Assembly (NCBI RefSeq): GCF_900604935.1
Contig: NZ_UWPC01000001.1
Location: forward strand, 176,946-240,945
Direction of reading: 5' to 3'
Length of the DNA stretch: 64,000 bases
Source of the DNA: Vaginisenegalia massiliensis
GTDB taxonomy: Bacteria; Bacillota; Bacilli; Lactobacillales; Aerococcaceae
In this document: positions 1 through 10,302 of the stretch, in pieces
How positions within the stretch are numbered: position 1 is the stretch's first letter
How the letters are laid out: the number at the start of each line of letters is the position of its first letter
Notes under the pieces: model-generated
Database searches by the model: none
What the model saw: only the letters and a program-made list of their open reading frames with translations
What the model was told of the DNA's origin: nothing
Program-made: the position numbers and the translations under genes

Positions 1-492
1 ACCTAATTCCAAATGAAGTTCTTTTAATTGTAAGCGGACAAGTTCGCTTACCCGTAAGCCTGTAGCATACATTAATTCTAATAGCGCACGATCTCGTAAA
101 CCCCAAGATTCTTGGATATCTGGAGCATTAAGTAGATCATTCACTTGTTCTACCGTTAATACTTTTGGTAAATGATGCTGTTTCTTTGGCCGATCAATTA
201 ATTCTAATGGATTTTGGGCAATCAGCTTTTCTTGCAATAAAAAGCGGAAAAATTGTTTAAGTCCTGATAGCATACGACTGGTAGAGCTGGCTGCATAGCC
301 CTCTTGCTTTAATTGGGTCAGAAATAATTGGATGGTAAATTGATCGATTTGACTGACCTCTTGGATCTGTTCATCTTCCAGAAAATTAGCGAATTTTTGC
401 AAATCACGGCCATAAGATTCAATGGTATTACTTGAACGATTTAAATCAATGCGCAAATATCGCTTGAAATCGTCAATACTAGTTTGAATCAA
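1..492 (-). CDS. xerD: Tyrosine recombinase XerD (3' part outside window)
   Basis: Site-specific tyrosine recombinase that with XerC resolves chromosome dimers at dif. The 164 visible codons cover the N-terminal SAM-like core-binding domain (residues about 1-85) and the start of the catalytic domain, ending shortly after ATGLRVSEL, which carries the first catalytic arginine (about R146). The remaining catalytic residues and the tyrosine lie off the left edge. I chose the TTG at 492 because AAGGAGG sits 7 bases upstream of it; this site overlaps the cvfB stop codon, so the two genes are probably translationally coupled. Position next to cvfB is common in low-GC Gram-positives. XerC or another phage-type integrase would look similar at this end, but the context favours XerD. 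Confidence 0.85.
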   Translation of the reverse strand, partial: MIQTSIDDFKRYLRIDLNRSSNTIESYGRDLQKFANFLEDEQIQEVSQIDQFTIQLFLTQLKQEGYAASSTSRMLSGLKQFFRFLLQEKLIAQNPLELIDRPKKQHHLPKVLTVEQVNDLLNAPDIQESWGLRDRALLELMYATGLRVSELVRLQLKELHLELG

Positions 493-494
493 GC

Positions 495-1382
495 CTATGC
501 CTCCTTCTCATCCGCATTCTGACCATCGATTAAATGTATCCCTACTCCTTTTTCTTGTTGAACCAATTTTTTCTTCATCAGTTGACCAACCGCTCGCTTG
601 AATTGAGATTTGGAAATACCTAACTGAACCTGAATTAAGTTGGGATCACTTTTATCATGTAAACCTAAAAAATGACTCGGAGCCTTAGTCAAAAGAGCCA
701 AAATCATACCTGCATCATCTTCTAAGGCTTCATGGGCACGTGGACGCTCAGATATGTTAAGCCCGCCATCCTCGCGCACATTAATTACACGTGCTTGCAA
801 CTCTTCACCTAAGCGAGGTTCGTCCCCTTCATATTCCGATTGATGGACGAACGCAGAATAACCCTCAGACGTAATACAAAGAGAGCCGACCTTCTTGGAA
901 TGATAAACTCGAGCTTGAATATTCTGATTTAGTAGATCCTTAGGGGCTTTTACAAATAAATTTTGAATGGTTTCAATTGGTGCTAAGGATGCCCAAAGAC
1001 GATTTTGTTCATCTGCATTAAAAGTCACATATAATTGGTCCCCTTTTTTGGGCCAAATCGCGTGAATTTCAGGTAAATCATCTAAAGAAAGAACGACTTC
1101 TTTATCTTTTAATCCAACATCAAGAAAAACTCCTAAATCTTTACGGACTTCAACAACAGGTGCCCAACCATAATAACCTGGCCGAATATCTGGTAGTTGA
1201 GTCGTCATCACCCGCTCATGGTGTCGATTTTCATAAATCATTCCTTCTACTTCTTGACCCATAGCCAAAGCTTCATCAAATTCTTCTTTAGCTACAGCAA
1301 AGGTTAATCCTTGATTTTGAACAAAGTAACTATCTTCATTCTGATCAATCATTTTAGCAGTGATAATTTGACCATATTTCAT
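495..1382 (-). CDS. cvfB: CvfB, S1-domain RNA-binding virulence regulator
   Basis: RNA-binding protein of the CvfB/YitL family, known in Staphylococcus and Streptococcus to affect virulence gene expression post-transcriptionally. The 295 residues match the family length. S1-like beta-barrels can be seen at about 3-60, 70-134 (with YGWAPVVEVRKDLGVFLDVG) and 148-213, followed by a C-terminal winged-helix domain (about 225-285, ending near GVGIHLID). The ATG at 1382 has GGAGG 8 bases upstream. An extended -10 box (TGGTATACT on the minus strand, 1433-1441) is a likely promoter; the pyk terminator lies just upstream, so cvfB-xerD appears to be its own unit. Cytosolic. Molecular target unknown in this organism. 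Confidence 0.9.
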   Translation of the reverse strand: MKYGQIITAKMIDQNEDSYFVQNQGLTFAVAKEEFDEALAMGQEVEGMIYENRHHERVMTTQLPDIRPGYYGWAPVVEVRKDLGVFLDVGLKDKEVVLSLDDLPEIHAIWPKKGDQLYVTFNADEQNRLWASLAPIETIQNLFVKAPKDLLNQNIQARVYHSKKVGSLCITSEGYSAFVHQSEYEGDEPRLGEELQARVINVREDGGLNISERPRAHEALEDDAGMILALLTKAPSHFLGLHDKSDPNLIQVQLGISKSQFKRAVGQLMKKKLVQQEKGVGIHLIDGQNADEKEA

Positions 1383-1432
1383 ACTGGCATCCTCCTCGAT
1401 ACACTAATTCTTGATTAATGCATGTCATGATT

Positions 1433-1441
1433 AGTATACCA
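1433..1441 (-). promoter_or_regulatory. Extended -10 promoter for cvfB-xerD
   Basis: TGGTATACT on the minus strand is a TGn extended -10 followed by TATACT, about 50 bases before the cvfB start and immediately downstream of the pyk terminator. No good -35 is visible, as is usual for extended -10 promoters. Confidence 0.5.
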
Positions 1442-1473
1442 TAAGTTGGATTGAATTAGTTTTAAAGGGTCAC

Positions 1474-1501
1474 AAAAAAATCCCTCACTTACATGAGGGA
1501 T
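1474..1501 (-). terminator. Rho-independent terminator of pfkA-pyk
   Basis: On the minus strand ATCCCTCA-TGTAAG-TGAGGGAT is followed by a run of seven T. It lies 17 bases past the pyk stop codon. Confidence 0.9.
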
Positions 1502-1517
1502 GAAGCCATTTAAATGA

Positions 1518-3275
1518 TTATATAGAGACCGTTGCTCCACTATAGACCAAGCCACGACGTGCATCGACAGTAATTAATTCACCATCGTTGATCGAATTCA
1601 AAGCACCCTCTGCTGCCACAATTACCGGAATACCTAATTCGAGACCTACAACTGCCGCGTGGGAGGTAATTCCACCTTGTTCGGTAATGACTGCACCTGC
1701 TTTTTCCAAAGCGGGAGCATAATCACGGTCGGTTGACGGCACGACTAGAACCGAGCCAATGTGGGTTTTCTGATTGGCTTCTTCTGCATTGGTAGCTAAT
1801 ACAGCTTTACCAATAAAGTTACCTTTACCAACACCGACACCTTTAGCTAGCTTAGTACCAATTAACTGAATCTTCATCAAGTTAGTTGTACCAGTTTCAC
1901 CAACTGGAACACCTGCCGTAATAATAATAAGTTCGCCTTCTTTAGCAAAACCTTCTTTTAGAGCCAACTGTGTAGCTGAATCAATCATTTCATCAGTTGA
2001 AGCCGGTTTAGCAATTACATGTGCCTCAACCCCCCACGCTAAAGCTAACGAACGACACGTTTCTTCATCAAAAGTCGCTGCAACAATGTGAGCTTTTGGA
2101 CGGTATTTGGAAATCATTAAGGCTGTATGTCCAGAAGAAGTGGCCGCCACAATGGTTTCAATACCTAAATTACGAGCCGTATGGCCGACTGCTTGACCAA
2201 TTGCTTCAGTCATATCATTCTTATCATAATGTTTAAGAGTGAAAGCATCTTGTCCAATTAAGGCTTCTTCTGTCCGTAAGCAAATACTAGCCATCGTTTG
2301 AACAGCTTCTACAGGATAATCGCCAGCGGCTGTCTCACCCGAAAGCATAACCGCATCTGTCCCATCAAAAATAGCGTTTGCCACATCACCCGCTTCTGCT
2401 CGTGTTGGTCGCGGATTACGTTGCATCGAATCTAACATTTGGGTAGCTGTCACAACAGGTTTACCCGCTTCATTACATTTTTTGATGATCATTTTTTGAA
2501 CAATTGGAACTTCATGAGTTGGAATTTCAACACCCAAATCACCACGAGCCACCATTATTCCATCTGAAACAGCTAAAATCTCATCAAGATTATCCACACC
2601 CTCTTGGCTTTCAATTTTAGCAATTATCTGAACGTTGGGACGCCCTTCTTCTTCCAAAATAGCCCGGATATCCATAACATCGCTGGCCCGTCTGACAAAA
2701 GACGCTGCAATAAAGTCAATCCCTTGTTGACAACCAAAACGAATATCTGCTTCATCTTTAGCAGTAATGCCAGGTAATTTAACCGAAACATAAGGAACAT
2801 TGACTCCTTTTTTCGATTTAATAATACCTGAATTTTGAACTTGGGTGATGATTTCTTCCTGTTCTAAATCTAATCCAGTTACCAAGAGATCCACTAATCC
2901 ATCATCAAGCAGAATATGTTTCCCCACTTGCACATCGTGAATTAAGTTCGGATAGGAAACAGAAAAGCGTTCAGACGTTCCTAAAACCTCTCTCATTGCC
3001 ACCCGCACTTCATGACCTTTTTCTAATTCAATCTTGTCATTTTCCATGTCATGGGTCCGGATTTCAGGCCCTTTGGTATCTAGTAAAATAGCAACTAATT
3101 TACCTGCTTCTTGTCGGGCTGCTTTTAAGGTATTAAAGCGTTGTAAATGCTCTTCATGACTTCCATGAGAAAAATTAAAGCGAGCCACATTCATACCCGA
3201 TTGAATTAATTTAACCATGACTTCTTGATTTGAGCTTGCTGGGCCTAAGGTACAAACAATTTTTGTTTTTTTCAT
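1518..3275 (-). CDS. pyk: Pyruvate kinase
   Basis: Converts phosphoenolpyruvate and ADP to pyruvate and ATP, the last step of glycolysis. N-terminal [13 protein letters not shown], the [12 protein letters not shown] block and the ATQMLDSM segment are classic pyruvate kinase signatures. The protein continues past the usual end into an extra C-terminal PEP-utilising-like domain (about 475-585) with [14 protein letters not shown], as in Bacillus. Start: the frame is open from a GTG at 3284, but the ATG at 3275 (MKKTKI) has an AGGGG site 8 bases upstream and gives 585 residues, the Bacillus length. Lies 15 bases after pfkA with no terminator between them, so the two glycolytic genes are co-transcribed. 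Confidence 0.97.
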   Translation of the reverse strand: MKKTKIVCTLGPASSNQEVMVKLIQSGMNVARFNFSHGSHEEHLQRFNTLKAARQEAGKLVAILLDTKGPEIRTHDMENDKIELEKGHEVRVAMREVLGTSERFSVSYPNLIHDVQVGKHILLDDGLVDLLVTGLDLEQEEIITQVQNSGIIKSKKGVNVPYVSVKLPGITAKDEADIRFGCQQGIDFIAASFVRRASDVMDIRAILEEEGRPNVQIIAKIESQEGVDNLDEILAVSDGIMVARGDLGVEIPTHEVPIVQKMIIKKCNEAGKPVVTATQMLDSMQRNPRPTRAEAGDVANAIFDGTDAVMLSGETAAGDYPVEAVQTMASICLRTEEALIGQDAFTLKHYDKNDMTEAIGQAVGHTARNLGIETIVAATSSGHTALMISKYRPKAHIVAATFDEETCRSLALAWGVEAHVIAKPASTDEMIDSATQLALKEGFAKEGELIIITAGVPVGETGTTNLMKIQLIGTKLAKGVGVGKGNFIGKAVLATNAEEANQKTHIGSVLVVPSTDRDYAPALEKAGAVITEQGGITSHAAVVGLELGIPVIVAAEGALNSINDGELITVDARRGLVYSGATVSI

Positions 3276-3289
3276 TGATGACACCCCTA

Positions 3290-4267
3290 TTATTGTGATT
3301 TTTTATTCGTTAAGTCTAAGTTTAGTTGATACAAATCACGACGAACTTGATGCGACTTCTCTTTTAAGGTTTCAACAATATCATAGGTTTTTAATTGTTC
3401 GCCATTGACGCCCAAATAAACGCCTGATTGTCCTTCAATTAACAAATCAACTGCTCGTGCCCCCATTAATGTAGCAAAAACACGGTCTCGAGCACTCGGA
3501 TTCCCTCCACGTTGAACGTGAGCTAAGGTTACTCCGCGAACCGATGTATCATGGGAAATAGCTCGGTATACTTCGACAAAGGAATCCACACTCATGACAC
3601 CCTCAGCCAAAATAATTAATGAATGATCTTTACCGAATTTACGGCCTGTTTGAACCCGTTTAGCGACATCTTCCATCTTAAACGGAACTTCTGGGATAAT
3701 AATTGCATCAGCTCCTGCCGCTACTCCAGCCCAAGTGGCAATATCCCCCGCGTGACGTCCCATCACTTCGACAACAAAAGTACGGTTATGAGAAGCAGCT
3801 GTATCCGTAATTTTATCGATTTCATCTAGAGCCACATTGACGGCTGTGTCGAAACCGATCGTATATTCTGTTCCCGGAATATCATTATCAATCGTGCCAG
3901 GAATACCAACCGCAGGAAATCCATGTTCAGTTAATTTCAATGCACCGGTAAATGAACCATCACCACCAATCACAATCAATGCTTCAATTTCATGGTCCTT
4001 CATTTGCTCGATGGCTTGTAATTGATAGGTCTCTTGACTAAATTCTGGGAAACGAGCTGAATAAAGGAAGGTGCCTCCTCTTTTTAACTTGTCTTGACAT
4101 TCAGATACAGTTAACAAGCGAAAATCGCCTTCAACTAAGCCCTTAAATCCACCAGTAACACCATAAACTTCCATCCCATGGTGAAGTCCTTGTTCGACAA
4201 CCCCACGGATAGCTGCATTCATCCCTTGTGCATCGCCACCACTAGTTAACACTGCAATACGTTTCAT
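3290..4267 (-). CDS. pfkA: ATP-dependent 6-phosphofructokinase
   Basis: Phosphorylates fructose 6-phosphate, the committed step of glycolysis. 325 residues, normal for the bacterial allosteric type. Visible motifs: the ATP loop near the N-terminus, GGDGSFTGA, the catalytic PGTIDNDI block and MGRHAGDIA. One oddity is [10 protein letters not shown], where the family usually has GGDAPGMNAA (proline replaced by glutamine). The ATG is preceded by GGGGTGATCTG. The gene is 121 bases after dnaE and leads directly into pyk, the dnaE-pfkA-pyk order typical of low-GC Gram-positives. Confidence 0.97.
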   Translation of the reverse strand: MKRIAVLTSGGDAQGMNAAIRGVVEQGLHHGMEVYGVTGGFKGLVEGDFRLLTVSECQDKLKRGGTFLYSARFPEFSQETYQLQAIEQMKDHEIEALIVIGGDGSFTGALKLTEHGFPAVGIPGTIDNDIPGTEYTIGFDTAVNVALDEIDKITDTAASHNRTFVVEVMGRHAGDIATWAGVAAGADAIIIPEVPFKMEDVAKRVQTGRKFGKDHSLIILAEGVMSVDSFVEVYRAISHDTSVRGVTLAHVQRGGNPSARDRVFATLMGARAVDLLIEGQSGVYLGVNGEQLKTYDIVETLKEKSHQVRRDLYQLNLDLTNKKSQ

Positions 4268-4388
4268 CAGATCACCCCATCTGTAAAATTCAAAACTTCA
4301 AACTTGCAACATTTTAGACATGTACAGTTTAACACAAAGTCAGCTTAAGTCCTAGCATTTTCAACTATAGTTAGTAATTTAAAGCGTT

Positions 4389-7300
4389 TTATTTGAAAAC
4401 AACATGCTCAATTCCAAACAAATTTTTAAGTTTCTCCTGACTTAAGCGTCCATAACTGATGAGATACGGTGGGTTGAGTAGACAAGTTTGTTTATGTTGG
4501 TTAACTAAGATAATTCGACACGGACCAGGATATTCCAAGCACCAGGCTTTAAGTTGATCAATTTTTCCCTGATCTTGATCGAAATCCATCACTTTGATGT
4601 AGCAAACTGTTTTTTCTTCCGGTTTTTCTTCGACTTTTTGATTTAAATTAGGCAGTGTCAATTGGCGCACTATAATTTGCCACTGACCCCGTTTATCTTG
4701 CTCTAACTTGCCATCGACTTGTAAAATAGCCCCTTCTTTTAACAGATTTTGCACCTGCGAATAGATATTTGGAAAAATTACTAAGCCTAGTTGGCTTTCT
4801 TGGTCACTTGCCGTTGCAAAAGCCATCAATTGATTTGTTTTAGTATGTATCGGGCGAATGGCATGAAGCTCAACAATACTAGACACTGGGCCTGGTTGAG
4901 GATTTAAACAAACATCAGCGAGTGTTTTTATCGCCGAATTATTTTGAAAAATGACTCGGTACTCATCCAAGGGATGCCCCGCCAAATTGAAACTTAACCA
5001 AAGCTTTTCTCGCTCAACTTGTTCGCTGACAGACCAATCAGGACAGGGTTCAATCTTAGGTTCAACTTCTTTAAAGAGCGAAAGCGATTCACCACTGAAG
5101 TTTACACTTTTTATCAAAGCCAGTAAGTTATAACTTAAAGTGGCTCGATTATACCCAAGACTATCAAAGGCCCCTACCTCAATTAAAGGTTTAACTAGCT
5201 CTTCTTTCAAGAATCGTTTAGGTAAGCGGCGAAGGAAATCTAATAAAGAACGATAGGGTCCCATCAATTGTCGGTTATCTATGATTTGATGGATAAAATC
5301 TTGTCGTATCCCTTTGATGACGCTAAAACCGACCCGCAACTGACCTTGATCGTGGGTAAACAGTGCTTGACTCAGATTGATGTCAATCCCCGCAATTTGG
5401 CCTAATTTGTGTTTGGCCTCCCCATAATAAGTCGTTAAGTTTTTGGAATTGGATCGGCCCATGTTTAATAAGGATTTATAAAACGAAAGAGGATAATAGA
5501 CCTTCAAATATGCTAATTGGTAGGCCAATGTCGAATAAACCACGGCATGGGCTCTATTAAATCCATACGCAGCAAACTCATAGATATATTCATAAATTTG
5601 TTCAGCTAACTTAGCTTCAATATGACGTTCAGTTGCCCCTAAAATAAACCGTTGTCTTTCTTTAGCCATAATATCAGCTTGTTTCTTACCCATGGCCCTT
5701 CTTAACAAATCCGCTTGACCCAAACTAAAACCAGCCATTTGACGGCAGATTTGCATCACTTGTTCTTGATAGACAATGACACCATAGGTATTCGCTAAAA
5801 TAGGCTCTAAACTAGGATGCAAATACTGTTGCGCTTCTTGACCATGTTTACGACGAATAAAGCGATCGATTTGTTTCATGGGACCGGGTCTGAATAGGGC
5901 ATTAACTGCCACAATATCTTCAAAACTTTCCGGTTTTAGTTTTTTCAAAACATGGCGAATCCCATTTGATTCAAATTGAAAAACACCATTGGTATCTGCC
6001 TGACGGAACAAGGCTAATACCTGCGGATCATTCATAGGAATAGATTGAATATCCAGATCTTGCCCCTTATCTTGTTTGATATCACGAAGAATATCATCTA
6101 ACAAAGTTAAATTTCTTAGCCCTAAGAAATCCATCTTCAAGAGGCCAATCCGTTCGACATCATACATGGTAAACTGAGTAATCATCGCTTGTTGCGGACG
6201 ATCCATTACAGGCAATATTTGGGATAAAGGCTGATCATGTATCACCACGGCTGCTGCGTGAGTCGAAATATGCCGTGGTAAGCCCTCAATTGTTTTAGCA
6301 ACTTGAAAAATGAGTCGATTGTGCTCATTTTGTTGAACAATCTCTTGAAGAGCATGAGACTCAGCAAATGCGCGATCAAGGCTAATATTTAACTCAGTAG
6401 GAATGGCACGGGCCCAACGTTTTAATTGTTGAGCATCTTCACCAAGAACTCTGAGCGTATCACGTATGGCTTGCTTAGCTCCGAAGGTGCCAAAGGTACA
6501 AATCTGGGCAACTTGCTCATAGCCATATTTTTGTTCCACATATCTGATAACCTGATCACGTTTGTCATCCGGAATATCAATATCTATATCAGGCATATTA
6601 TATCGCTCTGGATTTAAAAAACGTTCAAAAAGCAAATCATATTCTAATGGGTCCACTAAGGTAATTCGCAAAAGATAGGCGACTAATGAAGCTGCTGCCG
6701 ATCCACGGCCAGGGCCTGACCGAATATGATGTTGATGGCAAAAAGCCAAGATGTCCCAAACAATTAAAAAGTAATCACTAAAACCTAAGTCTTTAATAAC
6801 TGACAATTCATAGGAAAGCCGTTGCTGATATAACTTTATTTTATCTGACTTCGCTTGGCTTAATTCAGCTAAAGCATTTTGACATAGGTCAAACAAATAT
6901 TGATCACTAGTTAAGCCTTGTGGTGCTTCAAATTTAGGAAGCAAGGTCATACCTTGTTCCATTTCAAGATCAATCCGATCAATTATTGCTTGGGTATTGG
7001 CTATACATTGATCTAACCCATAATTATGATATAAGCTGGTCAATTCTTGTTTTTCATATAGATAATGGCCACCTTTTAGCTGGCATAAAGAAACATCGAT
7101 AGTTTCATTCTCTTCGATAGCTCTCAAGACACTTAAACTAAAGGCATCGTCTGCCTTTAAACTGGTCACTTTTTGATTTATGGCAATTGGTAGACCAGAT
7201 TGACTAGCAAAGTCCTTTAATTGTTGAACTTCCCATTCATTAAAAGGATAAATGGGCAGTCCTAAATAAAGATTTTCCCGGCCAAAATAATGGTCAAGAG

Positions 7301-7739
7301 CCTGTAAAATTGCTTGCGCTTGTTTAACATCATCCTGAATCAAGGCATGTTCTAATTCGCCATTACGTCCGGGACTTAGCCATATTAAATCAGTACATTG
7401 GCTAACTTGTTGCCAAAAACCGCCTGTATTGAATTCTGCCAACTGACTCAGCCGTGACAATTTGATCAATTGACGGTATCCGTCTAAATTCTTGGCATAG
7501 ATCAACATTGGAAAACGTTGATTTGTATTAACTAAACCTTCAACAATTAATGTCATGCCAATGATTGGTTTTATACCTTGTGCCCGACACTGATTATAAA
7601 ATTCGAGTGCCCCATGTAGCACATTCTCATCCGCTATAGCTAAACTGGAGTAGCCTTTTTCTTTAGCCTGATTCACATAATCGGGGATTGTCAAGACACT
7701 ATGTAACAGTGAATAAGCCGTCACAACATTTAATAACAT
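4389..7739 (-). CDS. dnaE: DNA polymerase III alpha subunit DnaE
   Basis: Second replicative polymerase of low-GC Gram-positives, extending RNA primers before hand-over to PolC. The 1116-residue product matches Bacillus DnaE. Domains: N-terminal PHP (about 5-200, with a degenerate metal site), family C polymerase with the catalytic PDIDIDIPDD motif at about residue 380, a helix-hairpin-helix region (about 820-880), and an OB fold from about 950. The frame extends ten codons upstream, but the ATG at 7739 (MLLNVV) has AAAGGGGG in front and aligns with the family start. Its promoter faces that of the small DUF2929 gene and shares a mirrored box with it. Confidence 0.96.
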   Translation of the reverse strand: MLLNVVTAYSLLHSVLTIPDYVNQAKEKGYSSLAIADENVLHGALEFYNQCRAQGIKPIIGMTLIVEGLVNTNQRFPMLIYAKNLDGYRQLIKLSRLSQLAEFNTGGFWQQVSQCTDLIWLSPGRNGELEHALIQDDVKQAQAILQALDHYFGRENLYLGLPIYPFNEWEVQQLKDFASQSGLPIAINQKVTSLKADDAFSLSVLRAIEENETIDVSLCQLKGGHYLYEKQELTSLYHNYGLDQCIANTQAIIDRIDLEMEQGMTLLPKFEAPQGLTSDQYLFDLCQNALAELSQAKSDKIKLYQQRLSYELSVIKDLGFSDYFLIVWDILAFCHQHHIRSGPGRGSAAASLVAYLLRITLVDPLEYDLLFERFLNPERYNMPDIDIDIPDDKRDQVIRYVEQKYGYEQVAQICTFGTFGAKQAIRDTLRVLGEDAQQLKRWARAIPTELNISLDRAFAESHALQEIVQQNEHNRLIFQVAKTIEGLPRHISTHAAAVVIHDQPLSQILPVMDRPQQAMITQFTMYDVERIGLLKMDFLGLRNLTLLDDILRDIKQDKGQDLDIQSIPMNDPQVLALFRQADTNGVFQFESNGIRHVLKKLKPESFEDIVAVNALFRPGPMKQIDRFIRRKHGQEAQQYLHPSLEPILANTYGVIVYQEQVMQICRQMAGFSLGQADLLRRAMGKKQADIMAKERQRFILGATERHIEAKLAEQIYEYIYEFAAYGFNRAHAVVYSTLAYQLAYLKVYYPLSFYKSLLNMGRSNSKNLTTYYGEAKHKLGQIAGIDINLSQALFTHDQGQLRVGFSVIKGIRQDFIHQIIDNRQLMGPYRSLLDFLRRLPKRFLKEELVKPLIEVGAFDSLGYNRATLSYNLLALIKSVNFSGESLSLFKEVEPKIEPCPDWSVSEQVEREKLWLSFNLAGHPLDEYRVIFQNNSAIKTLADVCLNPQPGPVSSIVELHAIRPIHTKTNQLMAFATASDQESQLGLVIFPNIYSQVQNLLKEGAILQVDGKLEQDKRGQWQIIVRQLTLPNLNQKVEEKPEEKTVCYIKVMDFDQDQGKIDQLKAWCLEYPGPCRIILVNQHKQTCLLNPPYLISYGRLSQEKLKNLFGIEHVVFK

Positions 7740-7774
7740 TTTCTTCCCCCTTTCAGACTCACTCTTCACATTCT

Positions 7775-7803
7775 ATATTGCCATTTTTTAGTTAAAATGA
7801 CAA
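7775..7803 (-). promoter_or_regulatory. Candidate dnaE promoter
   Basis: Minus strand TTGTCA, 17-base spacer, CAATAT preceded by TGG (extended -10 type). The -35 lies inside the left arm of a 14-bp inverted repeat (7792-7805 / 7836-7849). Confidence 0.45.
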
Positions 7804-7849
7804 TTCAGCAAACTGATTTAAACCAGAAATATTTTAATTGTCATTTTAA
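7792..7849. repeat. 14-bp perfect inverted repeat between dnaE and DUF2929 gene
   Basis: TTAAAATGACAATT (7792-7805) and its exact reverse complement AATTGTCATTTTAA (7836-7849), separated by 30 bases. Each arm contains the TTGTCA -35 of one of the two divergent promoters. Could be a shared operator or simply mirrored promoter elements. Confidence 0.8.
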
Positions 7850-7865
7850 ATTTTTGTGCTAAACT
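7838..7865 (+). promoter_or_regulatory. Promoter of DUF2929 gene
   Basis: TTGTCA (7838-7843), 16-base spacer, TAAACT (7860-7865) with a TGC extended -10. The start codon follows 22 bases later behind AGAAGGGAT. Confidence 0.6.
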
Positions 7866-7887
7866 ATGGAATGAAAGAAGGGATAAA

Positions 7888-8118
7888 ATGAAGTATATAA
7901 TGACTTTATTCTGGGGATTCATCCTTGGTCATGTGGCCTTTTATTTAGGCTCATCATTAACTAGCAGTCCATATAATGTGGTCCACGGCTCTTTAGTTGG
8001 CGTTTTCGTCGCTATTGGTGTGGTTTTAGTAGCCAATATTATCAAAAACCCTTTACCTGTTGGCACAGAAGAAAGTAGCGAAAATCCAAATACGCAACAA
8101 GTAACAACTGAAGCTTAA
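7888..8118 (+). CDS. DUF2929 (YjzD-like) small membrane protein
   Basis: 76-residue protein with two predicted transmembrane helices (about 3-22 and 33-52) separated by a short polar loop (SSLTSSPYNV), then an acidic, hydrophilic tail. The sequence pattern (MKYIMTLFWGFILGHVAFYLGSS) resembles the DUF2929/YjzD family of Firmicutes, for which no biochemical role is established. Start supported by AGAAGGG upstream. It is the only gene on the plus strand between dnaE and queA, has its own promoter, and is followed by a strong 19-bp hairpin. Confidence 0.7.
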   Translation: MKYIMTLFWGFILGHVAFYLGSSLTSSPYNVVHGSLVGVFVAIGVVLVANIIKNPLPVGTEESSENPNTQQVTTEA

Positions 8119-8160
8119 TGTGGACACTTTTTAGAAAATGTGTTCCTTAGACTATCTAAC

Positions 8161-8208
8161 AAAGAGGCACCCAATTACCAAATAGTACCGGTAATTGGGT
8201 GCCTCTTT
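8161..8208. terminator. 19-bp stem hairpin between DUF2929 gene and queA
   Basis: AAAGAGGCACCCAATTACC and its exact reverse complement flank a 10-base loop. The stem ends in AAA/TTT on both strands but has no long T tract beyond it. Probably a bidirectional terminator for the converging DUF2929 gene and repair operon. Confidence 0.75.
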
Positions 8209-8228
8209 GTATGTCAATTTTAACTACT

Positions 8229-9263
8229 TTATTTTAGGAACATGGCATCGCCAAAACTAAAGAATCGATATTTTTCTTTCACCGCATGTTCATAGGCCGC
8301 TAAAACAGCTTCACGGTTATAAAAAGCGGAAACCAACATAACCAAAGTTGAACATGGCAAGTGGAAGTTAGTGATCAAATGGTCCACCACTTTAAATTGA
8401 TAACCAGGTGAAATAAAGATGGAGGTCCATCCCTTACTAGCTACAATTTGACCATCATGCTCACTAGCTACTGTTTCTAAAGTTCGAACACTAGTTGTCC
8501 CCACAGCAACAATCTTATTACCACGAGCTTTAACAGCATTTATACGTTGAGCTGCTTCTTCAGACAACTCATAGTACTCAGCATGCATGGTATGATCCTC
8601 AATACGTTCCACTGATACGGGTCTAAAAGTTCCTAGGCCAACGTGAAGTAATAGCGGAATAATTTCGATACCTCGACTTTTAGCTTCAGAAAGGAGCGCT
8701 TGAGTAAAGTGCAAACCAGCTGTAGGCGCTGCGGCTGATCCTGACTCTTTCGCATAGACTGTTTGATAACGTTCTTGATCGTCGAGTTGTGTCTTAATGT
8801 AAGGTGGTAACGGCATTTGTCCTAATGATTCCAAGATTTCAAGGAAAACTCCTTCATAGGTAAATTCAATGACACGGCCGCCATGCTCACTCTCTTCAAT
8901 GATGGTTCCTACTAACTCTTGATTTTCACCAAAATAGATTATTGTTCCCACTTTAGCTCTTTTAGCATGTTTTACCAAACAATTCCATTGATTACCATGA
9001 ATATTAGTCAGTAACAAAACTTCTAAGTGTCCTCCAGTATCCGGCTTAGTGCCAAACAAACGCGCAGGTAAGACCCGTGTTTCATTTAAAACAAGCGCAT
9101 CGCCCGGTTGCAAATAATCTAAAATATGATGGAAATGGGTATCCGTTAATTCTCCACTTTGACGATCCACGACCAACATCCGTGAAGATGAGCGATCTTT
9201 AAGTGGCGTCTGAGCAATTAATTCCTCAGGTAATTCATAATCAAAATCTTTTGTGGTTAACAT
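8229..9263 (-). CDS. queA: S-adenosylmethionine:tRNA ribosyltransferase-isomerase
   Basis: Adds the epoxycyclopentanediol group from SAM to preQ1 in tRNA, the penultimate step of queuosine synthesis. 344 residues, normal length; recognisable segments include [18 protein letters not shown] at the N-terminus, [23 protein letters not shown] and [13 protein letters not shown]. Last gene of the repair operon; its ATG overlaps the ruvB stop by seven bases. Its substrate modification depends on Tgt, encoded about 49 kb away in the same window. Confidence 0.96.
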   Translation of the reverse strand: MLTTKDFDYELPEELIAQTPLKDRSSSRMLVVDRQSGELTDTHFHHILDYLQPGDALVLNETRVLPARLFGTKPDTGGHLEVLLLTNIHGNQWNCLVKHAKRAKVGTIIYFGENQELVGTIIEESEHGGRVIEFTYEGVFLEILESLGQMPLPPYIKTQLDDQERYQTVYAKESGSAAAPTAGLHFTQALLSEAKSRGIEIIPLLLHVGLGTFRPVSVERIEDHTMHAEYYELSEEAAQRINAVKARGNKIVAVGTTSVRTLETVASEHDGQIVASKGWTSIFISPGYQFKVVDHLITNFHLPCSTLVMLVSAFYNREAVLAAYEHAVKEKYRFFSFGDAMFLK

Positions 9264-10282
9264 TCAGTTTGTTCCTCTTCCTTTTCGTTATTAGGGGTAA
9301 GACCAAGGTGCTGATAGGCTAGCGCTGTTACACGGCGTCCCCGTGGTGTTCGTTGTAAGAAACCATTCTGCAATAAATAGGGTTCATACATATCCTCGAC
9401 CGTCTCAACATCCTCGCCAATGTTTACAGCAATAGTCGAAAGACCAACCGGTCCACCCTGATAAAATTCAATCATCGTCTGTAGTAACTTACGGTCGATT
9501 TGATCAAGCCCGCGCTGATCAATTCCTAAGGTTTCCAAAGCTTCTTGCGTCAGTTGAGGAGTAATAATTCCATCCCCTTTAACTTGAGCAAAATCCCGGA
9601 CACGACGTAAAATACGGTTTGCAATTCGTGGAGTTCCACGACTTCGTAAAGCGATTTCTAAGGCCGCTTGACTTTCTACTTTCGTATCAAAAACCCGAGC
9701 TGAACGGTCAACAATCCATTCCAATTCTTGAGTATCATAATAGGCCATATGACCAATGATGCCAAACCGATCCCTCAAAGGCTGAGATAGCTGACCAGCC
9801 CGAGTTGTCGCTCCAATTAGGGTAAATGGGGGTAATTGAAAATGAACCGGATGAGCAGTCGGTCCTTGACCGATGACGATATCGACAAAATAATCTTCCA
9901 TGGCTGAATAAAGAACTTCTTCCACTAGACGAGGAAGTCGATGAATTTCATCTATAAAAAGAATGTCACCCGGATTTAACTCGTTTAAAATGGCTAACAA
10001 ATCACCTGGTCGTTCAATGGCTGGTCCAGAAGTGGTCTGGACTTTCACTTCTAATTCATTGCCGATGACCATAGCCAAGGTTGTCTTACCTAAACCCGGA
10101 GGGCCATATAGAAGCACATGATCTAAGGCTTCTTGTCGCTGTTTAGCCGCAGTAATATAGATGGCTAATTCTGCTTTTATCTTTCGTTGACCAATGTATT
10201 CATTCAACTTCTGCGGACGTAAACTTAATTGATCTAATTCTTCATCTTGTGCCATAGGTGACATAAAGCGATCCTGAGTCAT
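9257..10282 (-). CDS. ruvB: Holliday junction branch migration helicase RuvB
   Basis: Hexameric AAA+ motor that drives branch migration with RuvA. 341 residues. Walker A GPPGLGKT at about residue 60, Walker B FIDEIHRL at about 107, sensor [16 protein letters not shown], and a C-terminal winged helix ending near [11 protein letters not shown] preceded by AAGGAGGG. 20 bases after ruvA. No LexA box is visible directly upstream; the gene is read from the mutS-side promoter(s), unlike SOS-controlled ruvAB of enterobacteria. Confidence 0.97.
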   Translation of the reverse strand: MTQDRFMSPMAQDEELDQLSLRPQKLNEYIGQRKIKAELAIYITAAKQRQEALDHVLLYGPPGLGKTTLAMVIGNELEVKVQTTSGPAIERPGDLLAILNELNPGDILFIDEIHRLPRLVEEVLYSAMEDYFVDIVIGQGPTAHPVHFQLPPFTLIGATTRAGQLSQPLRDRFGIIGHMAYYDTQELEWIVDRSARVFDTKVESQAALEIALRSRGTPRIANRILRRVRDFAQVKGDGIITPQLTQEALETLGIDQRGLDQIDRKLLQTMIEFYQGGPVGLSTIAVNIGEDVETVEDMYEPYLLQNGFLQRTPRGRRVTALAYQHLGLTPNNEKEEEQTEC

Positions 10283-10302
10283 GCTTTCCCTCCTTTGATA
10301 AC

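Noticed and set aside
10283..10302. Possible LexA box for ruvAB
   Set aside because: The ruvA-ruvB gap is 20 bases and neither it nor the msrB-ruvA overlap contains a CGAAC-N4-GTTC pattern.
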